Assembly (NCBI RefSeq): GCF_002157855.1
Contig: NZ_CP020880.1
Location: forward strand, 2,914,001 to 2,978,000
Source: Sutcliffiella horikoshii
GTDB taxonomy: Bacteria; Bacillota; Bacilli; Bacillales; Bacillaceae_I
Direction: 5' to 3'
Length of the DNA: 64,000 nucleotides
Positions 16,941-27,070 of this stretch are shown here, piece after piece. The notes beneath the pieces were generated by a model, which had not been told where the DNA came from, did no database searches, and saw only the letters and a list, made by a program, of their open reading frames with translations. Both the position numbers and the translations under genes were made by a program. Positions within the stretch are counted from its first letter, which is position 1; each line of letters begins with the position of its first letter.

Positions 16941-17465
16941 TTACATCAGTATAATGTTTGCAACAAGTAGGATCATTGTTATAATGGCTGAAATGTTTAA
17001 ATAGTACCATTTCTTTATGTAGCCGATAAAAAACCACACCAGCGTCTGAAAGGTAATGATAATAAAGGTTAACGGTAGTTGGAAAGACAGAAGCTCCAGT
17101 AACTTTATGGAAAAAATCAGTGTGAGCAAGGCAATGACAAAGACTGGTATATGTATGTATAATTGTTCTTTTCGAAAAACAAAGTATCCGAATATAGAAA
17201 GTAAAACAAAAAAAGTTACCAGGAGCATTTGCAAATGAACTGGCATTTCAGTAAAATAAATGACAAGAAATGTTATTGGAACGAAGAGAGAAATTAGACA
17301 TGCAAAAAAGGTGGAGTAAAGTTTCCCTCTTCCAATCGCTGGTTCCACTCCTTCACCTCCTGTATATAAAGCCAGTAAATAATCGCAATATTGGTCTGGT
17401 AGGAGACGATTTCTTTTCCAATACTTTATTTCTTGAATGATGGTTTCTTTTCGCTGTTTATTCAC
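16941..17465 (-). CDS. Hypothetical four- to five-helix membrane protein
   Basis: A 174-residue protein. The first 35 residues are charged (KQRKETIIQEIKYWKRNRL) and resemble an N-terminal helix seen in several uncharacterised Firmicute membrane proteins. Four or five hydrophobic segments follow from about residue 46 to the end. The start is GTG at 17465, preceded by GGAG. I do not recognise the family. It sits between sigA and the acyl-CoA dehydrogenase on the same strand, but the sigA terminator lies in front of it. Confidence 0.7.
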   Translation of the reverse strand: MNKQRKETIIQEIKYWKRNRLLPDQYCDYLLALYTGGEGVEPAIGRGKLYSTFFACLISLFVPITFLVIYFTEMPVHLQMLLVTFFVLLSIFGYFVFRKEQLYIHIPVFVIALLTLIFSIKLLELLSFQLPLTFIIITFQTLVWFFIGYIKKWYYLNISAIITMILLVANIILM

Positions 17466-17529
17466 TTTGTTGACACTCCAATTACAAGTTTAAAAATTAA
17501 TAACTGAATATTATAAAAGTATTGAATTG

Positions 17530-17579
17530 CAAAAAAAGAGAAATAGCTTACTCTTTTCAAGAAAAAGCAAACTATTTCC
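17530..17579 (-). terminator. Terminator of the yqxD-dnaG-sigA operon
   Basis: On the minus strand GAAATAG...CTATTTC starts a stem of about 18 pairs including wobbles, followed by TCTTTTTTT. It lies just after sigA. Confidence 0.8.
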
Positions 17580-17591
17580 ATAAGCCTGATT

Positions 17592-18716
17592 CTATTCAAG
17601 AAAATCTTTCAGACGTTTGCTGCGGCTAGGATGTCTTAGCTTACGAAGTGCTTTAGCTTCGATTTGTCGGATACGCTCTCTTGTTACTCCAAAGACTTTT
17701 CCTACTTCTTCTAGAGTACGAGTACGTCCGTCATCTAAGCCAAATCGTAGTCTTAATACATTTTCTTCACGGTCTGTGAGTGTATCCAGTACATCTTCAA
17801 GTTGTTCTTTCAACAATTCATATGCCGCATGATCGGAAGGCGAAGTTGCGTCTTGGTCTTCAATAAAGTCTCCAAGATGAGAATCATCCTCTTCACCGAT
17901 TGGGGTTTCAAGTGAAACAGGCTCCTGGGCTATCTTGAGGATTTCACGCACTTTATCCGGTGTAAGATCCATGTCTTCTGCGATTTCTTCCGGAGATGGT
18001 TCACGCCCAAGGTCTTGTAACAATTGACGTTGAACACGGATAAGTTTGTTGATGGTTTCTACCATATGCACAGGAATACGAATCGTTCTTGCCTGGTCAG
18101 CAATTGCACGTGTTATGGCTTGGCGAATCCACCAAGTTGCATATGTAGAAAACTTGAACCCTTTACGATAATCAAATTTTTCTACCGCTTTTATCAGACC
18201 CATATTACCTTCTTGAATTAAATCAAGGAACAACATTCCGCGGCCTACATAACGCTTGGCTATACTTACAACTAGACGAAGGTTGGCTTCTGCAAGTCGA
18301 CGTTTCGCCTCTTCGTCACCTTCTTCGATTCGGTTTGCAAGACTGATTTCTTCCTCAGCGGATAAAAGGTCCACACGTCCGATTTCCTTTAAATACATTC
18401 TAACCGGGTCATTGATCTTTACACCAGGTGGTACAGTTAAATCATTCAGGTCAAACTCTTCTTCCTTAGCTAGTTGCTGTGTGTTCGGATCATCATCAGA
18501 TCCTGCTTCTCCGATGATTTCCACACCCTGTTCACCAAGGTATTCGTAGTATTCATCCATCTGATCGGACTCTATTTCAAAGCCAGCCATCTTCTCGGCT
18601 ATCTCCTCATAGGTTAGGACACCACGCTTTTTACCTACTTCGGTTAGTTGTTCTTTTACTTGTTCGATGGTCAATTCTGTTTCCATCTCTTTTGATTGTG
18701 CTGATTTTTCAGCCAT
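17592..18716 (-). CDS. sigA: Primary sigma factor SigA (RpoD)
   Basis: The 374-residue vegetative sigma-70 factor. Region 1.1 is N-terminal, the region 2 block ([20 protein letters not shown] onward, then [17 protein letters not shown]) recognises the -10 box, and region 4 ([22 protein letters not shown]) the -35 box. The ATG at 18716 has GGAGGGG seven bases upstream; an in-frame TTG just before it is too close. It is the third gene of the conserved yqxD-dnaG-sigA cluster. Confidence 0.98.
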   Translation of the reverse strand: MAEKSAQSKEMETELTIEQVKEQLTEVGKKRGVLTYEEIAEKMAGFEIESDQMDEYYEYLGEQGVEIIGEAGSDDDPNTQQLAKEEEFDLNDLTVPPGVKINDPVRMYLKEIGRVDLLSAEEEISLANRIEEGDEEAKRRLAEANLRLVVSIAKRYVGRGMLFLDLIQEGNMGLIKAVEKFDYRKGFKFSTYATWWIRQAITRAIADQARTIRIPVHMVETINKLIRVQRQLLQDLGREPSPEEIAEDMDLTPDKVREILKIAQEPVSLETPIGEEDDSHLGDFIEDQDATSPSDHAAYELLKEQLEDVLDTLTDREENVLRLRFGLDDGRTRTLEEVGKVFGVTRERIRQIEAKALRKLRHPSRSKRLKDFLE

Positions 18717-18761
18717 CAACTGTCCCCTCCTTCCAACATTGAACGCGATAAAGAGGTATAT

Positions 18762-20576
18762 TTATTGTTTTAACTCTTTTTTCATTTGGATTATTTCCAT
18801 CGCGATTTGTGCAGCACCAAGATAATCATTTTGTGCTTCTGCTTGTTTCTTATCTTGCTCTTTTTCTTTTATTGTTAACAATTTTGGATAATTAAACACC
18901 TGTTTCATATAATCATGTAGCACTGCATCACTTAATTCTTCCTCAAGTGTAAGCATCCCCAGTTCAGAAATGATTTTCTTGAGCGATTGCTCAGGGATAC
19001 GCTCCATGAATATACTGATATTCGGCTCATAGCCTTCTTCGTAGAAAGCATACAGATAGGTTGCAATTGCACGATGCTCTTCGATGATAAAGGAGCCTTC
19101 AATCGAAGCTTGCACCTTCTCGGATACTGTCCTATCTTTGAGCATATGTGCTAGCAAATAGCGTTCTGCATTCAAATAAGCCGGTTTTAACGCTTGCGTG
19201 AAGATTTTAGGCTTGTTAGGTATATTTATTCTATTCTGCTCGTTATAATCCTTTTTTTGCATTAAAGATTTATACACTTGAAACTGCTGCTGCTTTAAAG
19301 CGTCCAACGAGATGGAAAATTCATCAGCTAATTGACGAAGGTAATGATCCCGTTCAACCGCTTTGGTCAGCATGCTAATCTCTTTCAGGACATCTTCCAC
19401 ATACCGCATCCGTTCGCCTTCATCTTTCATGTTCCTACCTTTACGTAAGTACCTGAGCTTAAATGCCATGAACGTTAAACTTGCCCCTATTACATCCTGC
19501 TTAAACGAGTCTGATCCTTTACTACGGATATAGTCATCAGGGTCCATTTTATCTGGCATCATGGCAATTCTTACGTAACATCCTTGTTGAATAAGGATGT
19601 TCGCTGCCCTGTAAGCCGCTTCTATTCCCGCATTATCTCCGTCATAACAGATAGTGACATTTTCAACATGCCTCCTAATAATGCGGGCTTGATCTTCTGT
19701 TAAAGAAGTTCCCATCGTTGCAATTCCATTAGGTAACCCCGCTCCATCCGCAGCGATGACATCGGCAAATCCTTCAAAGAGGATAACCTGTTCCTGCTTT
19801 CTTATATGAGGACGGGCCTGATGGAAATTGTAAAGAATTTTACTTTTATTAAAAAGTGGGGTCTCTGGTGAATTCAAGTACTTTGGTTCGCCTTCTCCAA
19901 GCACTCTGCCAGAAAAGGCAATAACATTTCCTTTATGGTCATGAATAGGAAACATGATTCGATTTCTGAAACGGTCAAAATATTCAGCTGTATGCTCCTT
20001 CTCAATTAGAAGGCCGGCCTTCTCCAGCAACTGCTGGTTGTAGCCCCTTTTCGTAAGGAATTTCAAAGCGAAGTCCCAACTGTTCAGTGCATAACCAACA
20101 CCGAATTTCTTTAACGTTTCGTCAGTGAAGCCTCTACCGGTCACATAATCATATGCTTCCTGGCCTTCTTTTGTATTTAATAGTAAATGATGGTAAAATT
20201 TATGCAAAAGTAAATGTGCATCCATCATCCATTTCGTTTCTTTCGACTGGCCTGTTTGTTCTGTTGCGGAATACTCCGGTACTTCCATTTCTACATTGGA
20301 GGACTTGGCAAGTTTTTGAGCTGCTTCCACAAAACTGATGCCCTCGATCTCCATGATGAAATTGAAAGCACTTCCCCCGGCACCACAACCGAAACAGTGA
20401 TAGATTTGTTTTTCTTGGGAAACAGAGAAAGAAGGAGTACTTTCACCATGGAAAGGGCAAAGTCCGAAATAATTCCTGCCTTGCTTCTTCAATTGCACAT
20501 ATTCACTTATTACATCAACAATGTCGGTAGACTGTCTGATTTGATCAATTGTTTGTTCAGGAATTCGATAATTCAT
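18762..20576 (-). CDS. dnaG: DNA primase DnaG
   Basis: A 604-residue primase that lays RNA primers at the replication fork. The N-terminal CHC2 zinc finger (CPFHGESTPSF and CFGCGAGG) is followed by the catalytic TOPRIM core (LFEGFADVIAADGAG, CYDGDNAG) and a C-terminal helicase-interaction domain. The start at 20576 (MNYRIPEQTIDQIRQ) is preceded by GGAG; a 28-residue in-frame extension upstream lacks a ribosome site and family similarity. It is between yqxD and sigA. Confidence 0.97.
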   Translation of the reverse strand: MNYRIPEQTIDQIRQSTDIVDVISEYVQLKKQGRNYFGLCPFHGESTPSFSVSQEKQIYHCFGCGAGGSAFNFIMEIEGISFVEAAQKLAKSSNVEMEVPEYSATEQTGQSKETKWMMDAHLLLHKFYHHLLLNTKEGQEAYDYVTGRGFTDETLKKFGVGYALNSWDFALKFLTKRGYNQQLLEKAGLLIEKEHTAEYFDRFRNRIMFPIHDHKGNVIAFSGRVLGEGEPKYLNSPETPLFNKSKILYNFHQARPHIRKQEQVILFEGFADVIAADGAGLPNGIATMGTSLTEDQARIIRRHVENVTICYDGDNAGIEAAYRAANILIQQGCYVRIAMMPDKMDPDDYIRSKGSDSFKQDVIGASLTFMAFKLRYLRKGRNMKDEGERMRYVEDVLKEISMLTKAVERDHYLRQLADEFSISLDALKQQQFQVYKSLMQKKDYNEQNRINIPNKPKIFTQALKPAYLNAERYLLAHMLKDRTVSEKVQASIEGSFIIEEHRAIATYLYAFYEEGYEPNISIFMERIPEQSLKKIISELGMLTLEEELSDAVLHDYMKQVFNYPKLLTIKEKEQDKKQAEAQNDYLGAAQIAMEIIQMKKELKQ

Positions 20577-20607
20577 AACAACACTCCGTGACTTACTATT
20601 TCTATCT

Positions 20608-21078
20608 CTATTCTGGAATTCCTGCAATTTTCGACAAAGTTTTTTTAAGTGATTGAACAAATCTTTCTCTGTCTTTCATCGAGAAAGCTTTCGGGCCCTT
20701 AGAATAGTTCCCTTTTCTCCGTTCTTTCGCAGATAGAAATCTCATATGCAAGCTCAGTTCCATTTCGCTCTCTTCATACTGTTTTCCACGAGGAGTTAGA
20801 ACATAAACGTTTTTGGACACCAGCATGCTTGCTAGACCAATATCTTGAGTGACTACTACATCATCTTTCTTTGCATGATTCAAAATATAAAGATCTGCAG
20901 ATTCTTTTTCATCATCCACATAGACCCAATTTCCTTCAGTTTTATTGGTCATGACATGGGAGTAGGAAGCTACGTAGCACACATCAACTTTGTATGTATG
21001 ACTTATTCTACTTATTTCTTCTTTAACGGGACACGCATCTGCATCCACCAAAATAATAGGTTTGCGATTATTTTGCAT
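20608..21078 (-). CDS. yqxD: YqxD, UPF0178 family protein
   Basis: A 156-residue protein of the UPF0178 (YaiI/YqxD) family, which has a PIN-like nuclease fold. The typical ILVDADACPVKEEI stretch near the N-terminus carries conserved Asp residues, and DDVVVTQDIGLA another acidic cluster. A nuclease function is suggested by fold only. It is the first gene of the dnaG-sigA cluster, 31 bp from dnaG. Confidence 0.9.
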   Translation of the reverse strand: MQNNRKPIILVDADACPVKEEISRISHTYKVDVCYVASYSHVMTNKTEGNWVYVDDEKESADLYILNHAKKDDVVVTQDIGLASMLVSKNVYVLTPRGKQYEESEMELSLHMRFLSAKERRKGNYSKGPKAFSMKDRERFVQSLKKTLSKIAGIPE

Positions 21079-21361
21079 GTTAAATGGTTTCTACATCCCT
21101 TCCCAAAAACCTTCTTTTTTCGATATGTTTTTTTGTAGTTGTCGAACGAAACTGTTATATTGCCCTTGACTTATAGCTATTTTTAGTTTATTCGATAATC
21201 CATCACTCTAAACCCTATCGAGGAATTTTTTTATCACAATTTTTTATTATAATATAAACTTTTCAAATTGACTACTGTTTCACATCGAATAATGGGTAAT
21301 CAAAAGTCATAAAAAAAACTGGGCAAAAACTGCCCGGTCCTATAGTCGATTGTTTAATCGT
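21079..21361. other. Intergenic region upstream of yqxD
   Basis: AT-rich region expected to hold the operon promoter for yqxD-dnaG-sigA. A TATAAT-like box occurs on the minus strand near 21245-21260, but I find no convincing -35 partner. A terminator occupies 21311-21337. No gene is seen. Confidence 0.4.
21311..21337 (-). terminator. Second terminator downstream of yqfL
   Basis: On the minus strand GGGCA and TGCCC pair over GTTTTT, followed by a run of eight T. It ends any read-through that passes the first yqfL terminator and the three repeats. Confidence 0.75.
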
Positions 21362-21493
21362 CGCTGTTGATTTCCGCAAACGGCTTCGCTTTCCACGGGG
21401 CGACCTTGAGCCTCCTCGGGCTACGCCCTGCGGGGTCTCAACATTGTCGCTACTCCCCCGTAGGAGTCTCCGCCTATTGCTCCAATCAACAGC
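21362..21493 (+). repeat. Family 1 hairpin repeat
   Basis: Bounded by GCTGTTGATT and AATCAACAGC, 132 bp. GCGACCTTGAG pairs with CTCAACATTGTCGC. The apical stem is GGGC/GCCC, unlike other copies. The second arm is imperfect. Confidence 0.9.
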
Positions 21494-21529
21494 TATTAAT
21501 TATCCAAAAGATAGGTTATTGGGTTTTTC

Positions 21530-21666
21530 AGTGGCCTCGCAAGCCTGCGGGGTCTCCACCTAGCGCTATCTCCCTCAGGACAAGGAAGGCTTCGACAGCG
21601 AAACATCGCACGAAGAAAATGCGTAGCATTTTCGAGGAGTCTTCGTCTTTTGCTCTAATCAACAGC
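21530..21666 (+). repeat. Family 1 repeat, degenerate or hybrid copy
   Basis: The right end (GGAGTCTTCG, TTTTGCTCTAATCAACAGC) is normal family 1. The left part begins with CAGTGGCCTCGCAAGCC and carries GGGGTCTCC and an extra AAAATGC/GCATTTT hairpin. It looks like a recombinant or decayed copy and pairs with the next copy as a composite. Confidence 0.65.
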
Positions 21667-21753
21667 TATAAATTACAAGAACATAAAATTAATGCTTTCT
21701 CAGTTAACCTGGTTAAATGCCTTTCATAAACCCCAGGTGAATGAAATAACTTT

Positions 21754-21880
21754 GTTGATTGAAGTGGAAGGCGCGTAGACGCCCGCGGGAGGAAGGGACA
21801 GGTGAGACCCCACAGGCTGAAAGCCGAGGAGGCTCACGGACCGCCCGCAGGCAAGCGAAGCGCCTGGAACGGAAATCAAC
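21754..21880 (-). repeat. Family 1 hairpin repeat, second half of a composite
   Basis: 127 bp, GTTGATT to AATCAAC, inverted relative to the preceding two. The apical stem is GGCT/AGCC where the near-identical copy at 7777 has GGCG/CGCC. The 87 bp before it resemble the linker at 7690-7776. Confidence 0.9.
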
Positions 21881-21901
21881 GGGATTTATGCTTTCTTCCC
21901 T

Positions 21902-21933
21902 TTAAAAAAAGAGCACTCCTAAAAGCGCTCTTT
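21902..21933 (-). terminator. First terminator of the ccpN-yqfL operon
   Basis: AAAGAGCGCT and AGTGCTCTTT form a ten-pair stem on the minus strand, with seven T after it. It overlaps the yqfL stop. Confidence 0.8.
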
Positions 21934-22741
21934 ACTTCAAACGGTTATTATAAATGTTAGAGATAAGGTTAGCTGTTTCTTCTACCGCCTTATTCGTAAC
22001 ATCTATCACGTCACAACCTATTTTATTTACGACTGTTTCAAAAAATGCCAACTCTTCTTTTATTCTTTCAAGATTGGCATAGGCGGCTTTATCATTAAGC
22101 CCCAACGCTTTCAATCTTTCTTTTCGAATATCGTTCAGCTTTTCTGGCGAAATCTTTAGACCGAAACATTTTTCAGGATTCACTTTAAAAAGTTCCTCTG
22201 GTGGATCTACCTCAGGAACAATCGGTACATTTGCTACCTTCAGTCGTTTATGTGCCAAATATTGGGATAAAGGCGTTTTGGACGTTCTAGAAACCCCCAC
22301 CAACACGATATCCGCTTTTATGATTCCCCTTGGATCTCTGCCATCATCATACTTCACTGCAAATTCCACTGCTTCGATTTTTTTGAAATAATCATCATCC
22401 AATTGTCTTACCAAGCCAGGCTGATACTTTGGTTTAACACCATATTCCTGCTCCATTAAGTCCACAAGCGGGCCAATGATGTCATAGACCTGGACGCCTT
22501 CTTTCATAGCCAATTCTAAAAGATGCTTCCTCATTTCAGGAACAACTAGGGTAAAAGCGATGAGACCCTGATTAAGTTTTGCAATCGAGACTACTTCTGA
22601 AAGTGTTGCGATGTCTTCTACGTAAGGTATTCTTTTGAGATGGAAGTTCGCGCCATTAAATTGGCTGATTGCCGCTTTTACTGCCAGCTCTGCAGTTTCT
22701 CCGACTGAATCAGATACGATATATACGGTACGTTTCTCCAT
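21932..22741 (-). CDS. yqfL: Pyruvate, phosphate dikinase regulatory protein YqfL (DUF299)
   Basis: A 269-residue bifunctional serine/threonine kinase and pyrophosphorylase-type regulator of the PPDK/PEP-synthase regulator family. The nucleotide-binding [16 protein letters not shown] motif is at about residues 150-165, and the N-terminal [11 protein letters not shown] is also family-typical. In B. subtilis the protein works with CcpN in control of gluconeogenic genes. Here it is 14 bp after ccpN, in the same order. GGAGGAGAATC provides the ribosome site. Confidence 0.92.
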   Translation of the reverse strand: MEKRTVYIVSDSVGETAELAVKAAISQFNGANFHLKRIPYVEDIATLSEVVSIAKLNQGLIAFTLVVPEMRKHLLELAMKEGVQVYDIIGPLVDLMEQEYGVKPKYQPGLVRQLDDDYFKKIEAVEFAVKYDDGRDPRGIIKADIVLVGVSRTSKTPLSQYLAHKRLKVANVPIVPEVDPPEELFKVNPEKCFGLKISPEKLNDIRKERLKALGLNDKAAYANLERIKEELAFFETVVNKIGCDVIDVTNKAVEETANLISNIYNNRLK

Positions 22742-22755
22742 GATTCTCCTCCAAT

Positions 22756-23385
22756 CTAGATAATTTCATCGAGTGCCAGGGCAACCAGCACTTTTGTAAT
22801 ATTCGTTTTTGTTATTCTACCGACTACTTCATAGCCTTTATCCGTTTGCTTTACGACTGGAAGAGCATCTATTTGTTTTTCAATCAGTTTTTTTGCTACA
22901 TCAATAATCAAGTCTTCTTTAAAGCAGTACGTTACATTAGGCATTCTAGTCATAATTATATTTACTGGTATGGAAGTCAGCTCTTGTTTTCCGATACTGG
23001 CCCTTAAAAGGTCCTTTCTCGAAAGCACTCCCACAATAATAGAGAAGTTGTCCACTACAAAAAGGGTTCCCACGTCTTCTAAGAACATGGTGCAAATTGC
23101 ATCATAAACAGAAACACTCTCATGAACAACAACCGGTATGGACTGGTGATCATTCACCTGAATCTTATTTATCTTATCTGATAACAATTGCGATCCTGTT
23201 TTTCCAGTGTAGAAATAGCCAACACGCGGGCGGGCATCTAAATAGCCGGCCATGGTCAGAATGGCTAAATCGGGACGAAGGGTTGCCCGAGTCAAGTTTA
23301 GTTGATCGGCTATCGCTTCTCCGGTAATCGGTCCTTGTTCTTTGACTATTTGCAGTATAGTTTCTTGCCGCTTATTCAGTTCGAT
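22756..23385 (-). CDS. ccpN: Gluconeogenesis repressor CcpN with a non-standard start
   Basis: CcpN represses gapB and pckA in B. subtilis. Here the frame codes for an N-terminal winged helix ([14 protein letters not shown], then [14 protein letters not shown]) and two CBS domains that sense ligands; about 209 residues. In the open frame no ATG, GTG or TTG occurs before a TTG at 23295, which would remove the helix-turn-helix. The best start by spacing is ATC at 23385, nine bases after AGGTGG; CTG at 23379 is the alternative. A one-base insertion near 23389 would instead give a GTG start. The protein assignment is firm, the start is not. Confidence 0.85.
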   Translation of the reverse strand: MELNKRQETILQIVKEQGPITGEAIADQLNLTRATLRPDLAILTMAGYLDARPRVGYFYTGKTGSQLLSDKINKIQVNDHQSIPVVVHESVSVYDAICTMFLEDVGTLFVVDNFSIIVGVLSRKDLLRASIGKQELTSIPVNIIMTRMPNVTYCFKEDLIIDVAKKLIEKQIDALPVVKQTDKGYEVVGRITKTNITKVLVALALDEII

Positions 23386-23510
23386 TTTCGTTCACCACCT
23401 ATTGGGTTATAAGGTGCACTTCGCTGAACGGGTGCCCTACGATCTCTATTTGTGACATACTGTATATGTAAATAATATATACTAATTATACTGATAAACA
23501 GAAGAATTGG

Positions 23511-23557
23511 AAAGAGGCTGACTAAATATTGTGAGGATTGCATTAGTCAGCCTCTTT
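23511..23557 (-). terminator. Hairpin terminator downstream of glyS
   Basis: AAAGAGGCTGACTAA pairs with TTAGTCAGCCTCTTT across a loop of about 17 bases. The T run is short on both strands, so termination efficiency is uncertain. Confidence 0.6.
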
Positions 23558-23605
23558 CGTATGTTTAACTATTCTATCATAGGGTTATAGGTTTGTCTTT
23601 TTTAA

Positions 23606-25687
23606 TCACTTAACGATGATGCCATTGACGTTTCCGAAAATGGCTATAACTTTAGCCATTTCATCCATAAGAGCGAGGCGATTTGCTTTTATTGCTTCAT
23701 CTTCTGTCATGACCATGATGTTGTCAAAGAATGCATCAATGGCAGGTTTTAAGGAAGCAAGTTCTTCATACGCTACGGTGAAATCCTGATTTTCTGCCGC
23801 ACGGAGCACAAGATCTTTTTTGCTGTTAAATTGTTTATACAGCTCATGTTCCTGCTCTTGGTTTAGCAAGTTCTCTTGAACTTCGGTAGAAAGAGTTGCC
23901 TTCTTGGCAATGTTGCACACACGACTTAATGATTCCATCGTTTCTTTAAAGTCTGCTTCATTTTTCTTTGTTTCAAGCGTTTCTGCTTTCTTCACAGTGG
24001 AGCAAACATTCTCGAGTGGTAGCTCTAAAAGTGCCTCCACAATGTCATAACGAACTCCACGCTCGGAAAGGTTGTTTTTAAGTCGTAATTTAAAGAACAC
24101 TAAGAGATCTTCCATGATTTCATTTGCATCTTTCTTAGCGATTCCTTTTTCTACATAACGTTCTACTACTGAGTGCATAAACTTTTCCAATGAGAAAGTC
24201 CACTCTTTATTTAAGATCGTCTGAATGATCCCAGATGCCTGACGTCTTAACGCATAAGGGTCCTGTGAACCAGTAGGGATAACTCCAATAGCAAAGAACC
24301 CAACAATGGTATCCATCTTTTCAGCGATACTTAGGATGGCACCTACATCAGAGGAAGCGGTTTGGTCTTCTGCAGAACGAGGCATATAATGCTCATTGAT
24401 AGCTTTTGCAACGGCAGGGCTCTCACCCTTGGCCAACGCATATTTTTCGCCCATGATTCCTTGTAGTTCCGGAAATTCATAAACCATATGAGATACTAAG
24501 TCAAACTTGTAAATGGAAGATGCACGCTCTACATGCTTTTGCGTTTCATTGTCAACATTTACAACTTTAGCAAGGTCTGTTGCTATGGTCTGTACACGTC
24601 TCACTTTATCGCCGGTTGTTCCAATTTCTTCATGGAATACAATCTTATCCAGCTTTTTAATTGCTTCTTCAATAACAAGCTTCTCGTCTTCCTTGGAGAA
24701 AAATGCCGCATCAGAAAGCCTTGCACGCAATACTTTTTCATTTCCTCTTGCAACATTATCTAAATTCTCATGGTTCCCGTTTCGTACAGTCACAAAATAA
24801 GGCAAAAGAGTTCCCTCTTCACTTTTAACAGGGAAATAACGCTGATGCTCTTTCATGGATGTAATCAGCACTTCTTCAGGCAAGGTGAGATATTCCGATT
24901 CGAACGTTCCAAACAATGCTGTTGGATATTCCACCAGGTTGTTCACTTCTTCTAGCAGGTCTTCATCCACAGGAATGTTCCAACCATTTTCTTCCCCAAT
25001 AATCGACAGTTGTTTCCTGATTGCTTCTTTTCGCTCCGTAGCATTGACAATGACATAGTTAGATAAAAGCTCTTCCACATAACTAGCGGCGTCTTTTAAT
25101 TCCACTTGACCTCCAAGGAATCGGTGGCCAGTAGATACTCGATCTGATTTTACCTTTGAAATCTCAACTGGTATAACCTCTTCACCGAATAGAGCAATCA
25201 ACCATTTAATTGGTCGTACATATCTTAAGTCTTCATCAGCCCAGCGCATGTTTTTTGGAAAATGCAGGCTTGTAGCAACAGAAGCAATGCCACTAAGAAT
25301 TTCTTTCGTTTCTTTTCCTTCTACATGCTTCTTTACATGCACATATTCCACACCGTTTATCTCTTTAAAATAAATATCTTCAACAGTTAGTCCTTGACCT
25401 CTAGTAAAGCCTTGAGCAGCCTTTGACCACTCACCATCCGAAGAAAGAGCAACCTTTTTCGCAGGGCCTTTTGCTTCTAAAGTAACATCTTCTTGTCGTT
25501 CTACAAGGCCTTCAACTAATACGGCAAGCCTTCTTGGAGTAGAGTAAGCGTGAATGTTCTCATAAGCCAACTGGTTTGTTTCAAGCCAAGCTTTCACTTT
25601 TTCCTGAAGCTGATTCATGGAATCCGTTACAAAGCGGGCTGGCATCTCTTCTAGACCGATTTCAAATAAAAAGTCTCTCTTACTCAT
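23606..25687 (-). CDS. glyS: Glycyl-tRNA synthetase beta subunit
   Basis: The 693-residue beta subunit of the alpha2-beta2 class II enzyme that charges tRNA-Gly. It begins [19 protein letters not shown], a family hallmark; the middle part holds an HD-like domain, and the C-terminal part an anticodon-binding DALR-type region. The ATG overlaps the glyQ end by 8 bp, so the two subunits are translationally coupled. Expression should follow the glycine T-box upstream of glyQ. Confidence 0.96.
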   Translation of the reverse strand: MSKRDFLFEIGLEEMPARFVTDSMNQLQEKVKAWLETNQLAYENIHAYSTPRRLAVLVEGLVERQEDVTLEAKGPAKKVALSSDGEWSKAAQGFTRGQGLTVEDIYFKEINGVEYVHVKKHVEGKETKEILSGIASVATSLHFPKNMRWADEDLRYVRPIKWLIALFGEEVIPVEISKVKSDRVSTGHRFLGGQVELKDAASYVEELLSNYVIVNATERKEAIRKQLSIIGEENGWNIPVDEDLLEEVNNLVEYPTALFGTFESEYLTLPEEVLITSMKEHQRYFPVKSEEGTLLPYFVTVRNGNHENLDNVARGNEKVLRARLSDAAFFSKEDEKLVIEEAIKKLDKIVFHEEIGTTGDKVRRVQTIATDLAKVVNVDNETQKHVERASSIYKFDLVSHMVYEFPELQGIMGEKYALAKGESPAVAKAINEHYMPRSAEDQTASSDVGAILSIAEKMDTIVGFFAIGVIPTGSQDPYALRRQASGIIQTILNKEWTFSLEKFMHSVVERYVEKGIAKKDANEIMEDLLVFFKLRLKNNLSERGVRYDIVEALLELPLENVCSTVKKAETLETKKNEADFKETMESLSRVCNIAKKATLSTEVQENLLNQEQEHELYKQFNSKKDLVLRAAENQDFTVAYEELASLKPAIDAFFDNIMVMTEDEAIKANRLALMDEMAKVIAIFGNVNGIIVK

Positions 25688-26567
25688 TGTTGCTCTCCTC
25701 CTTTTTCAAAATTGGGAAACCTAGCTTTTCTCTTTCCTCATAGAAGGTTCTTGCCACTTTACGGGCTAGATTTCTGACACGGCCGATATAACCTGTTCGT
25801 TCGGTAACACTTATAGCGCCACGTGCGTCCAATTGGTTGAATGTATGAGAGCATTTTAATACATAGTCGTATGCAGGGTGCACAAGACCATGGTCCATCT
25901 GGCGGTGTGCTTCTTTTTCATAGATATCAAACAGTGAGAACAGCATATCCGGATCGGATGTTTCAAATGTATATTTAGAGTGTTCATATTCCGGTTGAAG
26001 GAAAATATCACGAACGGTGAATCCTTCTGTCCATTCTAGATCAAAAACATTTTCTTTGTCTTGGATGTAGGAGGCAAGTCGCTCAATACCATAGGTGATT
26101 TCTACAGAAACCGGTTTGCATTCAATTCCTCCGACCTGTTGGAAGTAGGTGAATTGGGTGATTTCCATTCCGTCCAGCCAAACTTCCCAGCCAAGTCCTG
26201 CTGCCCCAAGTGTTGGTGCTTCCCAGTTGTCTTCTACAAAGCGGATATCATGCTTTAGTGGGTCGATTCCAAGTTTCTTGAGTGACTCCAGGTATAGTTC
26301 TTGAATGTTGTCTGGGGATGGTTTCATGATCACTTGGAATTGGTGATGTTGGTATAGGCGGTTTGGGTTTTCGCCGTAGCGCCCGTCTACCGGTCTTCTG
26401 GATGGTTCGACGTATGCTACGTTCCATGGCTCAGGGCCGATGCTTCTTAGGAATGTATATGGGCTCATTGTGCCGGCACCTTTTTCTACGTCGTAGGCTT
26501 GCATGAGGATACAGCCTTGTTCTGACCAGTGGTTTTGCAGGGTCAGGATCATGTTTTGGATGTTCAT
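25680..26567 (-). CDS. glyQ: Glycyl-tRNA synthetase alpha subunit
   Basis: The 295-residue catalytic alpha subunit. It begins [19 protein letters not shown] and shows [19 protein letters not shown] and [19 protein letters not shown], class II synthetase motif regions. AAGGAAGG precedes the ATG. The leader holds a T-box (26805-27035) and, between the T-box and the start codon, a family 1 repeat, making an unusually long 5' UTR. Confidence 0.97.
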   Translation of the reverse strand: MNIQNMILTLQNHWSEQGCILMQAYDVEKGAGTMSPYTFLRSIGPEPWNVAYVEPSRRPVDGRYGENPNRLYQHHQFQVIMKPSPDNIQELYLESLKKLGIDPLKHDIRFVEDNWEAPTLGAAGLGWEVWLDGMEITQFTYFQQVGGIECKPVSVEITYGIERLASYIQDKENVFDLEWTEGFTVRDIFLQPEYEHSKYTFETSDPDMLFSLFDIYEKEAHRQMDHGLVHPAYDYVLKCSHTFNQLDARGAISVTERTGYIGRVRNLARKVARTFYEEREKLGFPILKKEESNNE

Positions 26568-26609
26568 TTTGACACCTTCCTTTATTTTATTTGGGTACTG
26601 TTGAACGCC

Positions 26610-26737
26610 GCTGTTGATTTGCGCGCCAGGCTTCGCTTTCCGCGGGACGGTGTTTGAGCCTCCTCACTTCGTTGCGGGGTCTCAATCTACCGTTACTTCC
26701 CCCGCAGGAGTCTTCGCCTTTCGCTCCAATAAACAGC
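26610..26737 (+). repeat. Family 1 hairpin repeat inside the glyQS leader
   Basis: Bounded by GCTGTTGATT and AATAAACAGC. Inner arms ACGGTGTTTGAG/CTCAATCTACCGT pair; the second arm is degenerate. It is downstream of the T-box terminator and upstream of the glyQ ribosome site, so it is in the read-through mRNA. Confidence 0.88.
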
Positions 26738-26804
26738 TTAGAGACTACACTGAATTATGGTAATCATTCTACTAACGTCTTAACTCAATTTGTTGGCTGT
26801 AGGA

Positions 26805-27035
26805 CAAAAAGGGAGAACCTCTTGTCTCTATGCCAACTGTGTTGTCAGCATAGGGACGAGAGGTTCTCCCGCGGTTCCACCCTATTTGTAAAAAGGGCTT
26901 GCCTTTTTACCACTTTATCCGTATTGCTCCAGAACGCCTTCCTTATCTCTTGATTCCCTAGCTCACACCGTCCTAGGTTCGCTTTAATCATGTTTGATAA
27001 GTACTACTTTCCTTCAACGCAATCTTTATAGATGT
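26805..27035 (-). promoter_or_regulatory. Glycine T-box riboswitch controlling glyQS
   Basis: On the minus strand the canonical T-box TAGGGTGGAACCGCG is at about 26870-26884. It is followed by a terminator whose long stem (GGGAGAACCTCT against AGAGGTTCTCCC, 26811-26870) ends in TTTTT. Stem III is GTAAAAAGG/CCCTTTTTAC. Upstream, a GGC triplet in GGAAGGCGTTC near 26935 fits as a glycine specifier. Uncharged tRNA-Gly should favour the antiterminator and turn on glyQS. Confidence 0.93.
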
Positions 27036-27041
27036 ACTTGG

Positions 27042-27070
27042 ATAATAAATGATTTTTTTTGCAAAGTCAA
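27042..27070 (-). promoter_or_regulatory. Sigma-A promoter of glyQS
   Basis: TTGACT (27065-27070 on the minus strand), 17-bp spacer, TATTAT (27042-27047). The -35 box overlaps the recO stop codon. It starts just before the T-box leader. Confidence 0.8.
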
